Shown in pieces: positions 26,694-37,114 of a stretch of DNA of 64,000 nt (its first letter is position 1; each line of letters opens with the position of its first letter). Made by a program: the position numbers and the translations under genes. This DNA is from Blastococcus saxobsidens DD2 (GTDB lineage: Bacteria > Actinomycetota > Actinomycetes > Mycobacteriales > Geodermatophilaceae): contig NC_016943.1 in the NCBI RefSeq assembly GCF_000284015.1, forward strand, positions 3,823,541 to 3,887,540, read 5' to 3'. The notes beneath the pieces were generated by a model. The model made no database searches and was not told the origin of the DNA. It worked only from the letters and a program-made list of their open reading frames with translations.

Positions 26694-29600
26694 GTGTCAA
26701 GCGTGAGTTCATCCCGACCGTCGTCCGCCTCGTCCCCGGTCGCCGGTTTCGGCACCAACGAGTGGCTGGTCGAGGAGATGTACCAGCAGTTCCTCGCCGA
26801 CCCGTCCAGCGTCGATCAGGCGTGGCACGAGTTCTTCGCCGACTACCGGCCGGGCAGTCCGGTCGGTGGCGGCGACCGAGGCGAGGCGCCGGCCGGTGAC
26901 GGCGCGCCCGCGGCGGCCCCGAAGCAGGCGGCCCCGAAGCAGGCGGCCCCGGCCACTCCCGCGCCGGAGGCGCCCGCCGCCGCGAAGAAGCCCGACGTCC
27001 CGCGCCCGGCCGCCGGGTCCCAGCCGACGGGGAGCTCGCCCGTGCAGAAGTCCAGCCAGCCCGCCGCCAAGGCCGCGCCCAAGCTCCCGGTCGCGGACGG
27101 CAGCCAGTCGCCGCTGCGCGGCGCCGCCGCCGCGGTGGTCAAGAACATGAACGCGTCGCTGACCGTGCCGACGGCGACCAGCGTGCGCGCGGTGCCGGCC
27201 AAGCTCCTGGCCGACAACCGCATCGTCATCAACAACCACCTGGCCCGCGCGCGCGGCGGCAAGATCTCGTTCACCCACCTGATCGGTTACGCGCTGATCC
27301 GGGCGCTCGAGGCGTTCCCGAACATGAACAGCGCCTTCGCCGAGGTCGACGGCAAGCCGGTGCTCGTGCAGCCGGAGCACGTCAACTTCGGCCTGGCCAT
27401 CGATCTGCCGAAGCCCGACGGCTCCCGCTCGCTGGTGGTGGCCTCCATCAAGGGCGCCGAGGAGATGGACTTCGCCGGCTTCTGGGCCGCCTACGAGGAC
27501 ATCATCCGCCGGGCCCGGAACAACAAGCTGACGATGGAGGACTTCTCCGGCACCACGATCAGCCTGACCAACCCGGGCACGATCGGCACCAACCACTCGG
27601 TGCCGCGGCTCACCGCCGGCCAGGGCGCGATCATCGGCGTGGGGGCCATGGAGTACCCGGCCGAGTTCCAGGGGATGAGCCCCGAGGTGCTCACCGAGAT
27701 GGGCATCTCGAAGATCATCACGCTGACCTCGACCTACGACCACCGGATCATCCAGGGCGCGGAGTCCGGCGACTTCCTGCGGAAGCTGCACGCGCTGCTG
27801 CTGGGTGAGGACGGCTTCTACGACGAGGTCTTCCGCTCCCTGCGAATCCCCTACGAGCCGGTGCGCTGGATGCCGGACGTGCGGGTCACGCGCGAGGGGC
27901 AGATCGACAAGGAAGCCCGCGTCATCGAGGTCATCGAGGCCTACCGGCGCAACGGCCACCTGATGGCCGACACCGACCCGCTCGAGTTCAAGGTCCGCAC
28001 CCACCCCGACCTCGACATCCTCGAGCACGGCCTGACCCTGTGGGACCTGGACCGCCGGTTCCCCGTGGGCGGCTTCGCCGGTGAGCGACTCATGCCGCTG
28101 CGCGACATCCTCGGCGTGCTGCGCAACTCCTACTGCCGCACGGTCGGCGTGGAGTACATGCACATCACCGACCCCGAGGAGCGCGAGTGGCTCCAGCAGC
28201 GCATCGAGGTCAAGCACGAGCAGCCCGACCGGGAGAAGCAGAAGCACATCCTGGGCCGGCTCAACGCCGCCGAGGCGTTCGAGACGTTCCTGCAGACGAA
28301 GTACGTCGGGCAGAAGCGGTTCTCCCTCGAGGGCGGCGAGTCGGTCATCCCGATCCTCGACGAGGTGCTCATCGCCGGCACCGACCACGGCCTCGACGAG
28401 GTCGCGATCGGCATGGCGCACCGCGGCCGGCTCAACGTGCTCGCGAACGTGCTGGGCAAGAGCTACGCGAAGATCTTCGGCGAGTTCGAGGGCAACATCG
28501 ATCCGGGCACGGTCCAGGGCTCCGGTGACGTGAAGTACCACCTCGGCGCCACCGGCAGGTTCCGCAACCCGTTCCAGCCCGACGCCGAGATCGCCGTCTC
28601 GCTGGCCAGCAACCCGAGCCACCTGGAGACGGTGAATCCCGTCCTCGAGGGCATCGTGCGGGCCAAGCAGGACATGATCGACAAGGGCGAGGAGGGCTTC
28701 ACCGTCCTCCCGGTCCTGCTGCACGGTGACTCCGCGTTCGCCGGGCAGGGCGTGGTCCAGGAGACGCTGAACCTCTCCCAGCTGCGCGGTTACCGCACCG
28801 GCGGCACGGTCCACGTGGTCATCAACAACCAGGTCGGGTTCACCACCAGCCCCGGCTCCGCGCGCTCGACGCTCTACTCCACCGACGTCGCGCGGATGGT
28901 CAACGCGCCGATCTTCCACGTCAACGGCGACGACCCCGAGGCGTGCGTCCGGGTGGCGCGGCTGGCGATCGAGTACCGGCAGAAGTTCAAGAAGGACGTC
29001 GTCATCGACCTCGTCTGCTACCGCCGCCGGGGGCACAACGAGGGCGACGACCCCTCGATGACCCAGCCGCAGATGTACGACATCATCGACCGCAAGCGCT
29101 CGGTCCGGAAGCTCTACACCGAGGCGCTGGTCGGCCGCGGCGACATCACCCTCGAGGAGGCCGAGGAGGCACTCAAGGACTACCGCGGTCAGCTCGAGCG
29201 GGCGTTCGCCGAGACCCACGACGCGCAGGACTCCTCGAAGCCCGAGCCGGTCATGGACCCGCGCACCCCGGAGCAGTCGCAGGTGAAGACCGCGATCACC
29301 CCCGAGGTGCTCAAAGCCATCGGCGACGCGCACGTCTCCTTCCCGCCGGACTTCACCCCGCACCCGAAGCTGCAGAAGATGCTCGAGCGTCGCGCGGCGA
29401 TGGCCAGCGAGGGCGGCATCGACTGGGCGATGGGCGAGCTGCTGGCCTTCGGATCGCTGCTCATGGACGGCGTCCCCGTGCGCCTGGCGGGCCAGGACTC
29501 GCGCCGCGGCACGTTCGTGCAGCGCCACTCGGTGCTCATCGACCGGGAGAACGGCGATGAGTACACCCCGCTGGCCAACCTCACCGAGGAGCAGGCGAAG

Positions 29601-30458
29601 TTCTTCGTCTACGACTCGTTGCTGTCCGAGTACGCCGCAGTCGGCTTCGAGTACGGCTACTCGGTGGCCAACCCCCAGGCGCTGGTGCTCTGGGAGGCGC
29701 AGTTCGGCGACTTCGTCGACGGGGCGCAGATGGTCATCGACGAGTTCATCAGCTCCGGCGAGGCCAAGTGGGGCCAGCGCTCCGGCGTCGTCATGCTCCT
29801 GCCGCACGGCATGGAGGGGCAGGGCCCCGACCACTCCAGCGGCCGGATCGAGCGGTTCCTGCAGCTGTCGGCCGAGAACAACATGACGGTCGCCAACTGC
29901 ACGACGCCCGGCAACTACTTCCACCTGCTCCGCCGCCAGGCGCTGTCGGACGTGCACCGGCCGCTGGTCATCTTCACGCCGAAGTCGCTGCTGCGGGCCA
30001 AGGCCGCGGTCAGCCCCGTCAGCGACTTCACCGAGGAGAACTTCCGCCCGGTGCTGCCCGACACCGGCGTCGGCGGCGAGCCCCTCGAGGCATCCGCGGT
30101 CACGCGGGTGCTGCTGTGCAGCGGCAAGGTCGCCTACGACCTGATGGCGCAGCGGGAGGCCGACGGCCGCGCCGACACCGCCGTGGTGCGGGTCGAGCAG
30201 CTGTACCCGCTGCCGGCCGAGCAGATTCGTGCGGAGCTCGAGCGCTACCCGAACGCCTCCGACGTCGTCTGGGTGCAGGAGGAGCCGGCCAACATGGGGG
30301 CCTGGCAGTTCATGGCGGTCAACCTGCCCGAGGAGCTGCCGGCCGACCGGAAGCTGCGGCGGGTCAGCCGCCGGGCGTCGGCCAGCCCGGCCGTGGGCTC
30401 GGCGAAGGTGCACGAGGTCGAGCAGCGCACGCTGGTCGCCGAGGCCTTCGCCGACTGA
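26694..30458 (+). CDS. kgd: Multifunctional 2-oxoglutarate metabolism enzyme (2-oxoglutarate dehydrogenase E1/decarboxylase with E2 domain)
   Basis: A 1,254-residue Kgd/OdhA-type protein, the actinobacterial fusion of an E2 acyltransferase domain with a thiamine-diphosphate E1. Residues 1-45 form the helical [15 protein letters not shown] segment that binds partners. An alanine/proline-rich linker (about 50-130) follows. The E2 core has its catalytic His near 349 in [15 protein letters not shown]. The E1 part shows [13 protein letters not shown] and [10 protein letters not shown] (ThDP and metal site) and later [12 protein letters not shown]. It decarboxylates 2-oxoglutarate in the TCA cycle. 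GTG codons at 26694 and 26703 are both possible starts. A strong hairpin terminator follows. Confidence 0.95.
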   Translation: MSSVSSSRPSSASSPVAGFGTNEWLVEEMYQQFLADPSSVDQAWHEFFADYRPGSPVGGGDRGEAPAGDGAPAAAPKQAAPKQAAPATPAPEAPAAAKKPDVPRPAAGSQPTGSSPVQKSSQPAAKAAPKLPVADGSQSPLRGAAAAVVKNMNASLTVPTATSVRAVPAKLLADNRIVINNHLARARGGKISFTHLIGYALIRALEAFPNMNSAFAEVDGKPVLVQPEHVNFGLAIDLPKPDGSRSLVVASIKGAEEMDFAGFWAAYEDIIRRARNNKLTMEDFSGTTISLTNPGTIGTNHSVPRLTAGQGAIIGVGAMEYPAEFQGMSPEVLTEMGISKIITLTSTYDHRIIQGAESGDFLRKLHALLLGEDGFYDEVFRSLRIPYEPVRWMPDVRVTREGQIDKEARVIEVIEAYRRNGHLMADTDPLEFKVRTHPDLDILEHGLTLWDLDRRFPVGGFAGERLMPLRDILGVLRNSYCRTVGVEYMHITDPEEREWLQQRIEVKHEQPDREKQKHILGRLNAAEAFETFLQTKYVGQKRFSLEGGESVIPILDEVLIAGTDHGLDEVAIGMAHRGRLNVLANVLGKSYAKIFGEFEGNIDPGTVQGSGDVKYHLGATGRFRNPFQPDAEIAVSLASNPSHLETVNPVLEGIVRAKQDMIDKGEEGFTVLPVLLHGDSAFAGQGVVQETLNLSQLRGYRTGGTVHVVINNQVGFTTSPGSARSTLYSTDVARMVNAPIFHVNGDDPEACVRVARLAIEYRQKFKKDVVIDLVCYRRRGHNEGDDPSMTQPQMYDIIDRKRSVRKLYTEALVGRGDITLEEAEEALKDYRGQLERAFAETHDAQDSSKPEPVMDPRTPEQSQVKTAITPEVLKAIGDAHVSFPPDFTPHPKLQKMLERRAAMASEGGIDWAMGELLAFGSLLMDGVPVRLAGQDSRRGTFVQRHSVLIDRENGDEYTPLANLTEEQAKFFVYDSLLSEYAAVGFEYGYSVANPQALVLWEAQFGDFVDGAQMVIDEFISSGEAKWGQRSGVVMLLPHGMEGQGPDHSSGRIERFLQLSAENNMTVANCTTPGNYFHLLRRQALSDVHRPLVIFTPKSLLRAKAAVSPVSDFTEENFRPVLPDTGVGGEPLEASAVTRVLLCSGKVAYDLMAQREADGRADTAVVRVEQLYPLPAEQIRAELERYPNASDVVWVQEEPANMGAWQFMAVNLPEELPADRKLRRVSRRASASPAVGSAKVHEVEQRTLVAEAFAD

Positions 30459-30472
30459 CGCAGCAGGAAGCC

Positions 30473-30516
30473 CTACGACACCCGGTCCCCGATCCGCTGG
30501 GGACCGGGCGTCGTAG
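30473..30516 (+). terminator. Terminator hairpin after kgd
   Basis: CTACGAC-A-CCCGGTCCCC pairs with GGGGACCGGG-C-GTCGTAG around an 8-base loop, giving a stem of about 18 bp with one mismatch. It starts 14 bp after the kgd stop. There is no U tract, as is common for actinobacterial terminators. The right arm overlaps the TAGGTT box of the next gene. Confidence 0.8.
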
Positions 30517-30526
30517 GTTCTGCGGC

Positions 30527-30715
30527 ATGTACTTCACCGACAGGGGCCTCGAGGAGCTGGCCGAGCGGCGGGGCGGGGAGCAGGTCACCCTCGCCTGGCT
30601 GGCCGACCAGATGCAGGCGTTCGTCGACCAGCACCCTGACTTCGAGGTGCCGGTCGAGCGGCTGGCCACCTGGCTGGCCCGCGGCGGCACGGACGACGAC
30701 GAGCTGGACGACTGA
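30527..30715 (+). CDS. Small conserved actinobacterial protein (DUF6104-like)
   Basis: A 62-residue acidic protein, MYFTDRGLEELAERRGGEQVT at its start and a DDDELDD tail. Short proteins of this type next to kgd or in actinobacterial genomes are annotated as DUF6104; that assignment is from memory of the family. It has no ribosome site. TAGGTT ends 7 bp before the ATG, consistent with a leaderless mRNA from a promoter set inside the kgd terminator region. Function unknown. Confidence 0.7.
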   Translation: MYFTDRGLEELAERRGGEQVTLAWLADQMQAFVDQHPDFEVPVERLATWLARGGTDDDELDD

Positions 30716-30745
30716 CTCGGCCTGCCCCCGCGTCGGCTCCGGGCG

Positions 30746-31513
30746 ATGGGTACCGCGAGCCTCCGTCCGGACATGCCCGGAGCGAGGCACTCTCCGTACG
30801 TGCTCGGTCACTCGCATGCGCTCTCGGGTCTCGCCGCCGGCGCCGCGACCCTGCCCTGGGCCCCGGTGCAGGGTGCGGTCGCCCAGGGCGCTTGGATCGC
30901 CGCCGTCGGGGGGTTCGCGATGCTGCCGGACCTCGACCACCGCAACTCCACGGTGTCGGACATGTGGGGCCCGGTGACCGACGTACCGGCGGGGGCGATC
31001 GGGGCGCTGTCCGGCGGGCACCGCTGGGGCACCCACGACGCGATCCTCGCCCCGCTGGCCTTCGGCGCCCTCGCGGTGCTCGCCGCCGGCGCGTTCTGGT
31101 CCACCTACCTGCTGATGGCGCTGGCCATCGGGCTGGCGCTGCGGGCGCTGCACTTCGTCATCCCCGGGCGGACCGAGACGACGATCCTCGGCAACCTGGT
31201 CCTGTCCTGGGGCGGCGCGTGGCTGCTGCTGGACCACATGAGCAGCCCGGCGTGGCTGCCGTGGGCGGTGGCCGCCGGCGTCCTGACGCACGTCCTCGGC
31301 GACGCGATCACCACCGCCGGCGTACCGGTGCCGGTGCTGTGGCTGATCAAGCGGAAGCGGCTGGCCCTCTCCCCCATCCGCACCGGTGCCGGGGTGGAGA
31401 AGATGGCGCTGGTGCCGCTGTTCGTGGTCGCCACCCTCGTGTTCGCCTACAGCAACACCGGCCTGCACCTGGCCGTCGACCCGCTGGTGGACCGCCTGCT
31501 CAGCGCCGGCTGA
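30746..31513 (+). CDS. Membrane-bound metal-dependent hydrolase (YdjM/DUF457 type)
   Basis: A 255-residue integral membrane protein with about six hydrophobic segments. The family signature is visible: HSHALSGLAAG near the start, PDLDHRNS after the second segment, GGHRWGTHD and HVLGDAITTAG later. These histidines and aspartates probably bind a metal. Members are annotated as metal-dependent hydrolases, with E. coli YdjM as the model, but the substrate is unknown. An ATG at 30773 is an alternative start. Confidence 0.8.
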   Translation: MGTASLRPDMPGARHSPYVLGHSHALSGLAAGAATLPWAPVQGAVAQGAWIAAVGGFAMLPDLDHRNSTVSDMWGPVTDVPAGAIGALSGGHRWGTHDAILAPLAFGALAVLAAGAFWSTYLLMALAIGLALRALHFVIPGRTETTILGNLVLSWGGAWLLLDHMSSPAWLPWAVAAGVLTHVLGDAITTAGVPVPVLWLIKRKRLALSPIRTGAGVEKMALVPLFVVATLVFAYSNTGLHLAVDPLVDRLLSAG

Positions 31514-31514
31514 C

Positions 31515-31811
31515 TCACGGCCGGGGATTGGTCCGCGTCCAGCCGCGCTCGTCCCGCCGGGCGCCCCGGGCGGCACGGCAGCGGCGGCACACGACCTGCA
31601 CGCCTTCCGCGTGCCGGCCCGACTCCGGCTGGACGTCGGGCCAGCCGACGTGCGGGAAGCGGGTGAGGCGCGAGCGGCTCAGCGACAGCCCGCAGACCGT
31701 CTCGTTGCGCCCGCGCTCCCACGCATGCACCTCCCCGGCGGGGTACCGGATCCCGTCATCGGGATCGACCCACTGGTCCGTGGCTGCCACGGCCGCGCTG
31801 CCCGCTCCCAT
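31515..31811 (-). CDS. Unknown small protein with CxxC motif
   Basis: A 98-residue protein starting at an ATG behind GGAGCGG. It carries DGIRYPAGEVHAWERGRNET, then VCGLSLSRSRLTRFPHVGWPD and VVCRRCRAARGA. The single cysteine plus a CxxC could form a zinc site. The pattern looks conserved, as in short actinobacterial hypothetical proteins, but no named family comes to mind. It is divergent from rtcB, 77 bp away, and converges with the hydrolase gene. Confidence 0.6.
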   Translation of the reverse strand: MGAGSAAVAATDQWVDPDDGIRYPAGEVHAWERGRNETVCGLSLSRSRLTRFPHVGWPDVQPESGRHAEGVQVVCRRCRAARGARRDERGWTRTNPRP

Positions 31812-31887
31812 GCGCCGCTCCGTACCCGAGACCCTGGCCTGCGACAAACCGTTCGCCGCGATCGGCCGCGGCACGCAGACTCGGGGC

Positions 31888-33075
31888 GTGGAAAGACTGT
31901 CCGACAAACTCCTGAACTGGGCCAGCATCCTCGACGACGAGACGCTGAAGCAGGCCGAGCGCACCGCCTCCCTCGACATCGTCGACCCGCACGTCGCGCT
32001 CATGCCCGACGCACACCTGGGCAAGGGCGCGACCGTCGGCTCGGTGCTACCGACGCGGGCGGCGATCATCCCGGCGGCGGTCGGCGTCGACATCGGCTGC
32101 GGCATGATCGCCGTCCGCACCCCGTGGTCGGCGGACGAGGTGCGGGCCCGCGGCCCGCTCGCGCCGCTGCGCGGCGACATCGAGCGCGCCGTCCCGCTGT
32201 CGGCGGGGCGCTACAACAAGAAGCTGACCGAGACCGCCCGCCGCCGGGTCGTCGAGCTCGAGGCCACGGCCGAGGGGCTCGGCGACCGCGTCCTGCACTC
32301 GGTGACGACGACGGCGCCGAACTGGGCGATGCAGCTGGGCAGCCTAGGCTCGGGCAACCACTTCATCGAACTGACCGCCGACGAACAGGACCGCGTCTGG
32401 CTCTTCCTGCACTCCGGCAGCCGCGGGGTGGGCAACAAGATCGCCCAGAAGCACGTCGCTATCGCCCAGGAGCAGGCCCGCCGGGACGGGCTCGACCTGC
32501 CCGACCGCGACCTCGCCTGGCTCGACGAGGGCACCCCGGAGTTCGACCGATACATCGCCGAGCTGCGGTGGGCGCAGCACTTCGCGCTGCTCAACCGCGA
32601 GGAGATGATGGACCGGGTCGCCGACTGCCTAGCCCGGCACATGCGGGCCGACGGCACGCCGGAGCTCGAGCGGATCAACGCCCACCACAACTTCACCCAG
32701 CACGAGCGGCACTTCGGCCAGGACCTCTGGGTGTCCCGCAAGGGCGCCATCCAGGCGCAGAAGGGGCAGGCGGGCCTCATCCCCGGCTCGATGGGGACGG
32801 CGAGCTACGTGGTCAGCGGGCTCGGCAACCCGGAGTCGCTGGAGTCCTCGCCGCACGGCGCCGGGCGGGTGTTCTCGCGGACCCGGGCGAGGAAGACGTT
32901 CACCCGCGCCCAGCTGGAGGAGTCGATGCGCGGCATCGAGTGGCGGCACAGCGACGCCTTCCTCGACGAGATCCCCGCGGCGTACAAGGACGTGGACCAG
33001 GTCATGGCCGACGCCGCGGATCTGGTGGAGGTCCGGCACACGCTGCGCCAGCTGGTCAACGTGAAGGGCGACTGA
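31888..33075 (+). CDS. rtcB: RtcB-family RNA ligase
   Basis: A 395-residue RtcB homologue that joins RNA 2',3'-cyclic phosphate and 5'-OH ends using GTP and manganese. Metal and substrate motifs are present: LMPDAHLGKGATVG, GVDIGCGMIAVRT, LGSLGSGNHF, LHSGSRGVGN, INAHHNFTQHE and GSMGTASYVVSG. The histidine that is guanylated lies in SPHGAGRVFSR. The GTG at 31888 has no ribosome site and gives the opening MERLSDKLLNWASIL. No RNA repair partner (archease, RtcA) is nearby. Confidence 0.9.
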   Translation: MERLSDKLLNWASILDDETLKQAERTASLDIVDPHVALMPDAHLGKGATVGSVLPTRAAIIPAAVGVDIGCGMIAVRTPWSADEVRARGPLAPLRGDIERAVPLSAGRYNKKLTETARRRVVELEATAEGLGDRVLHSVTTTAPNWAMQLGSLGSGNHFIELTADEQDRVWLFLHSGSRGVGNKIAQKHVAIAQEQARRDGLDLPDRDLAWLDEGTPEFDRYIAELRWAQHFALLNREEMMDRVADCLARHMRADGTPELERINAHHNFTQHERHFGQDLWVSRKGAIQAQKGQAGLIPGSMGTASYVVSGLGNPESLESSPHGAGRVFSRTRARKTFTRAQLEESMRGIEWRHSDAFLDEIPAAYKDVDQVMADAADLVEVRHTLRQLVNVKGD

Positions 33076-33095
33076 CCCGCTACGGTCTCGATCTT

Positions 33096-34439
33096 GTGAC
33101 CGCCGTCCCCTCGATCCCTCGCCTGTCCCGGGGCACGCAGCTGGGCTACGCGCTGGGATCGGTCGGGACGGCGGCGTTCGGGACCGTGCCGGGGCTGCTG
33201 CTCCTGTACTACCTGACCGACGTGCTCGGCGTCGCCGCGGGGATCGCCGGGCTGGTGGTCTTCGCGCCGAAGGCCTGGGACGTGCTGCTCAACCCGTGGA
33301 TCGGCAGCCGCTCGGACCGCACGGAGAGCCGCTGGGGGCCCCGCCGCCCGTGGATGCTGGCCGGCGGGGTCACCCTCCCCCTGCTGTTCGTGCTGGTCTT
33401 CGCCGGGCCGGGTGCTCCCCCGGCCCTGGCGGCGGGCTGGGTGGCGGTCACCTTCCTGCTGGCGGCGACCGCCTACGGCTGCTTCCAGGTGCCCTACGTC
33501 GCCCAGCCGGCCGAGATCACCGACGATCCGGGTGAGCGGGCGACGCTGATGTCCTGGCGGGTCGCGGCCCTGGCGCTCGGCATCCTGCTGGCCGGGGCGG
33601 GGGCACCGGCCGTCGTCGACGCATTCGGCGGCGGGCGGGGCGGCTACCTGGCCATGGCGGTCTTCGTCGCCCTGCTGCTCGCGCTCGGCATGCTCGGCGC
33701 GGTGGCCGGGACGCGGCGGGCGCCGACGCTCACCCGGGTGCGCAGCGAGGCCCGGCTGCTGCCCACCCTCCGGCTGGCGTGGCGGTCCCGGCCGTTCCGG
33801 GTGCTCCTGGCCGGCTTCGTCCTCCAGGCGCTGGGCATCGGCGTGATGCTGGCCGGGGTGCCCTACTACTCGGAGCAGGTGCTCGGGGACCCGGCCGCCG
33901 GCACGGTGCTGTTCGTCGCGCTCGTGGCGCCGGCGATCCTGGTCATGCCGCTGTGGCTGCGGGTCAGCCGCCGTCTCGGCAAGCGCAAGGGGCTACTGCT
34001 CTCCGCGGCCGTGTTCGTCTTCGGGGCCGGGAGCGTGGTGGTCTGGGACGACTTCGGTCCGGCCGGGGCGTATGCAGCCGTCGTCCTGGTCGGCATCGGC
34101 TACGCCGGCATGCAGATGTTCCCGCTGGCGATGCTCCCCGACGTCATCGCCGCCGACGAGGCGACGTCGGGGCAGCGCCGGGCGGGCGTCTTCACCGGCG
34201 TCTGGACCGCGGCGGAGACCCTCGGCCTGGCGATCGGCCCCGGCCTGCTCGGCGGCCTGCTGGCGCTGGCCGGATACGTCTCCTCCACGGGCGACGAGGT
34301 GGTCACCCAGGGCACGGCGGCCGCCGTGACGGTCGAGCTCGGTCTCAGCGTCGTCCCGGCCCTGCTCGTCCTGCTCAGCCTGCCCGTCCTCGCCCGCTAC
34401 CGGCTCGATCCCGTCCCCACCCAGGAGGTCCCCGCGTGA
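33096..34439 (+). CDS. MFS transporter, GPH cation symporter-like
   Basis: A 447-residue carrier with twelve predicted membrane segments. The signature after helix 2 is KAWDVLLNPWIGSRSDRTESRWGPRRPWM, which in pieces is typical of the glycoside-pentoside-hexuronide (MelB) family. The GTG at 33096 lacks a ribosome site, but TACGGT ends 9 bp upstream, suggesting a leaderless message. The stop overlaps the GTG of the PLP enzyme (GTGA), so carrier and enzyme are coupled. The carrier may import the substrate or exchange the product of that lyase. Confidence 0.85.
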   Translation: MTAVPSIPRLSRGTQLGYALGSVGTAAFGTVPGLLLLYYLTDVLGVAAGIAGLVVFAPKAWDVLLNPWIGSRSDRTESRWGPRRPWMLAGGVTLPLLFVLVFAGPGAPPALAAGWVAVTFLLAATAYGCFQVPYVAQPAEITDDPGERATLMSWRVAALALGILLAGAGAPAVVDAFGGGRGGYLAMAVFVALLLALGMLGAVAGTRRAPTLTRVRSEARLLPTLRLAWRSRPFRVLLAGFVLQALGIGVMLAGVPYYSEQVLGDPAAGTVLFVALVAPAILVMPLWLRVSRRLGKRKGLLLSAAVFVFGAGSVVVWDDFGPAGAYAAVVLVGIGYAGMQMFPLAMLPDVIAADEATSGQRRAGVFTGVWTAAETLGLAIGPGLLGGLLALAGYVSSTGDEVVTQGTAAAVTVELGLSVVPALLVLLSLPVLARYRLDPVPTQEVPA

Positions 34440-35875
34440 ACCCGCAGGACGTGCTCGCCGAGCTCACCGCGCTGCAGTCCGGCGACGTGCCCACCCACGG
34501 CGGCGCGACGATGGCCTACGTCTACGACTCCGGGCGTCCGGACGTCGACGAGCTGGCCGCCGCCGCCCAGGTGGCGTTCCAGTGGACCAACGCGCTGGAT
34601 CCGACCGCCTTCCCGAGCGTTGCCCGCATCGAGAACGACCTCGTCGGCGCGGCACTGGCGCTGCTGGGCGGCGGACCGGACGCCGTCGGCACGCTGACCA
34701 GCGGTGGCACGGAGAGCTGCCAGCTGGCCGTCCTCGCCGCCCGCGAGCAGTGGCGGGCCCGGGGCGGGACCGGACGCCCCCGGCTGCTGCTCCCGGTCAC
34801 CGCGCACGCGGCCTTCCGCAAGGCCGCGCACCTGTTCGGGATCGAGGTCGTCGACATACCGGTCGACCGCGACACCTGCCGGGCCGACCCGTCGGCGGTG
34901 GTGCGGCAGCTGGACGAGCGGACGGTGCTGGTGGTCGTCAGCGCCCCGTCCTACCCGCACGGCGTGCTCGACCCGGTGGGCCAGATCGCCGGGCTGGCGG
35001 CCGCCGCCGGAGTGCCCTGCCACGTCGATGCCTGCATCGGCGGCTGGATCCTGCCCTTCCTCGACGACGTCCCCGAGCCGTTCGACCTGTCGGTGACCGG
35101 CGTGACGTCGCTGTCGGTGGACCTGCACAAGTACGGCTACGCACCCAAGGGCGTCTCGGTGCTGCTCACCGCGACGCCGGAGCTGCGGCACGCGCACTGG
35201 TTCAGCACCGCGGGCTGGCCCGGCTACCCGGTGGTGAACCCGACCCTGGCCGGCACCCGGCCCGCCGGGGCCATGGCGGCGGCGTGGGCAGTGCACCGGT
35301 GGCTGGGCACCGGCGGCTACCGGGAGCTGGCCCGGAGCGCCCGGCAGGCCACGGTGCAGCTCGCCGACGGGGTCGCCGGCATCCGCGGCCTGCGGGTGGT
35401 CGGCCGGCCGGTGGCCACGCTGGTGGCGCTGGCCGAGGACGGGCCGGACGGCGTCGACGTGCTCAACCTCGCCGACGAGATGACCGCCCGCGGGTGGCTG
35501 CTCCAGCCACAGCCCCCGTTCGCCCAGCCCGCGGGCGAGCTGCCGGCGACCCTGCACCTCACGGTCACCGCCGCGACCGCCGGTCGGGTGGACGCGCTCC
35601 TGACCGACCTCGCCGACGCCGCGCGATCGGCGGCCGCGCTCCCCCGTCCCGTCCCCGATCGCGACCTGGTCGCCGCCGCCGCGACGATCGACCCGGCGGC
35701 GCTGACCGTGGCCGAGGTGGAGGCGCTGCTGGAGCTCGCCGGGGTCGCCGGCGGCGCGCTGCCCGAGCGCATGGCCCCGGTGCACGCACTGGTCGCCGCG
35801 CTGCCCCGGCCGGTCGCCGAGCGGCTGCTGGCCGGGGTGCTCGGCCGGGTCTACCGGCCCAGCGTCAGCGGGTGA
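34436..35875 (+). CDS. PLP-dependent decarboxylase/lyase, sphingosine-1-phosphate-lyase-like
   Basis: A 479-residue fold-type I PLP enzyme. The cofactor site reads TSGGTESCQLAVLAAR, the aspartate strand HVDACIGGWILPFLD and the PLP lysine lies in SVDLHKYGYAPKGVSVLL, a pattern closer to sphingosine-1-phosphate lyase than to glutamate decarboxylase. A C-terminal helical extension of about 80 residues follows. The GTG start has AGGAGG upstream and overlaps the carrier stop. In bacteria such enzymes cleave or decarboxylate amino acids or phosphorylated long-chain bases; the substrate is not fixed here. The end overlaps the convergent malic enzyme gene by 11 bp. Confidence 0.82.
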   Translation: MNPQDVLAELTALQSGDVPTHGGATMAYVYDSGRPDVDELAAAAQVAFQWTNALDPTAFPSVARIENDLVGAALALLGGGPDAVGTLTSGGTESCQLAVLAAREQWRARGGTGRPRLLLPVTAHAAFRKAAHLFGIEVVDIPVDRDTCRADPSAVVRQLDERTVLVVVSAPSYPHGVLDPVGQIAGLAAAAGVPCHVDACIGGWILPFLDDVPEPFDLSVTGVTSLSVDLHKYGYAPKGVSVLLTATPELRHAHWFSTAGWPGYPVVNPTLAGTRPAGAMAAAWAVHRWLGTGGYRELARSARQATVQLADGVAGIRGLRVVGRPVATLVALAEDGPDGVDVLNLADEMTARGWLLQPQPPFAQPAGELPATLHLTVTAATAGRVDALLTDLADAARSAAALPRPVPDRDLVAAAATIDPAALTVAEVEALLELAGVAGGALPERMAPVHALVAALPRPVAERLLAGVLGRVYRPSVSG

Positions 35876-37061
35876 TGCCCTGCTCGCGGGCGCAGGCGGC
35901 GACGGCGGTGGCGACGGCGGTGGCGACCCGGCGGTCCAGCGGACTGGGCACGATGTAGTCCGGCCGCAGGTCCTCCCCCACCACGTCGGCGATCGCGGTG
36001 GCGGCCGCGAGCTTCATCTCCTCGGTGATGCCGGTCGCGCCGGCGTCGATGGCACCCCGGAAGACGCCGGGGAACGCCAGCACGTTGTTGATCTGGTTCG
36101 GCAGGTCGCTGCGACCGGTGGCGACGACGGCGGCGTACTTCGCCGCCATCTCCGGATCGACCTCGGGGATGGGGTTGGCCAGCGAGAAGACGATGCAGTT
36201 CTCGGCCATCGAGGCGATCGCCGCTTCCGGCACCGTGCCACCGGAGACGCCGACGTAGACGTCGGCGCCCTCGAGCGCCCCGACCATGGACCCGGCGAAG
36301 CCGGCCTCGTTGGTGTGATCCACCAGCCACTGCTTGGTGCCGGTCAGCGCCTCGCGCCCCGGGTGCAGGATCCCCTGCGAATCGGCGACGGCGATGTCGC
36401 CGACCCCCGCCTCCAGCAGGATCTTGGTGCAGGCCACACCGGCGGCACCGGCACCGGCGACGACCACCCGCAGGTCGGAGAGCTCCCGGCCGACGACCTT
36501 GGCCGCGTTGCGCAGCGCGGCGAGCACGACGATCGCCGTCCCGTGCTGGTCGTCGTGCATGACCGGGATGTCCAGCCGGTCGCGCAGCCGGGCCTCGATC
36601 TCGAAGCAGCGGGGGGCGCTGATGTCCTCGAGGTTGATGCCGCCGAAGGAAGGGGCGATCGCGGCGACGGTCTCGACGATCGCGTCGACGTCGGTGGTCG
36701 ACAGCACGATGGGGACCGAGGACAGCCCGGCGAACTCGCTGAACAGGCAGGCCTTGCCCTCCATCACCGGCAGCGCCGCTGCGGGGCCGATGTTCCCGAG
36801 CCCCAGCACCGCGGTGCCGTCGGAGACGACGGCGACCACGCGCGGCGCCCAGGTGAACCGACGGGCGAGCTCCGGCTCGGCGGCGATGGCGCTGGACACC
36901 CGGGCGACACCGGGGGTGTAGGTGAGCGCGAGATCGGCGATCGAGGCGATCGAGCGGATGGCGGCTACGGAGAGCTTGCCGCCCTCGTGCACCGCGAACG
37001 CCGGGTCGTCGGCGAAGCGGTCGCTGCTGACGTGCTGCTCGGGCCCGGCATTTCCGCTCAT
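35865..37061 (-). CDS. NAD(P)-dependent malic enzyme
   Basis: A 398-residue malic enzyme of the short, MaeB-core type without a phosphotransacetylase domain. The catalytic tyrosine is in [13 protein letters not shown], the lysine near VMEGKACLF, metal ligands in [15 protein letters not shown] and [11 protein letters not shown]. The cofactor fold is [12 protein letters not shown] and [16 protein letters not shown] is the conserved late motif. It converts malate to pyruvate and CO2. The ATG at 37061 is chosen because MSGNAGPEQ precedes the conserved [11 protein letters not shown] region closely. Confidence 0.92.
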   Translation of the reverse strand: MSGNAGPEQHVSSDRFADDPAFAVHEGGKLSVAAIRSIASIADLALTYTPGVARVSSAIAAEPELARRFTWAPRVVAVVSDGTAVLGLGNIGPAAALPVMEGKACLFSEFAGLSSVPIVLSTTDVDAIVETVAAIAPSFGGINLEDISAPRCFEIEARLRDRLDIPVMHDDQHGTAIVVLAALRNAAKVVGRELSDLRVVVAGAGAAGVACTKILLEAGVGDIAVADSQGILHPGREALTGTKQWLVDHTNEAGFAGSMVGALEGADVYVGVSGGTVPEAAIASMAENCIVFSLANPIPEVDPEMAAKYAAVVATGRSDLPNQINNVLAFPGVFRGAIDAGATGITEEMKLAAATAIADVVGEDLRPDYIVPSPLDRRVATAVATAVAACAREQGITR

Positions 37062-37114
37062 GGGCACAGCAGCGTAACGGTGATCGGGCGGGCTCCGGTC
37101 GCGACGGTGGCGAC

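Noticed and set aside
26709-30413. Open frame of more than 1,200 codons antisense to kgd
   Set aside because: High-GC codon bias keeps the opposite frame open. The sense strand encodes a full, well-known enzyme; the antisense product is low-complexity.
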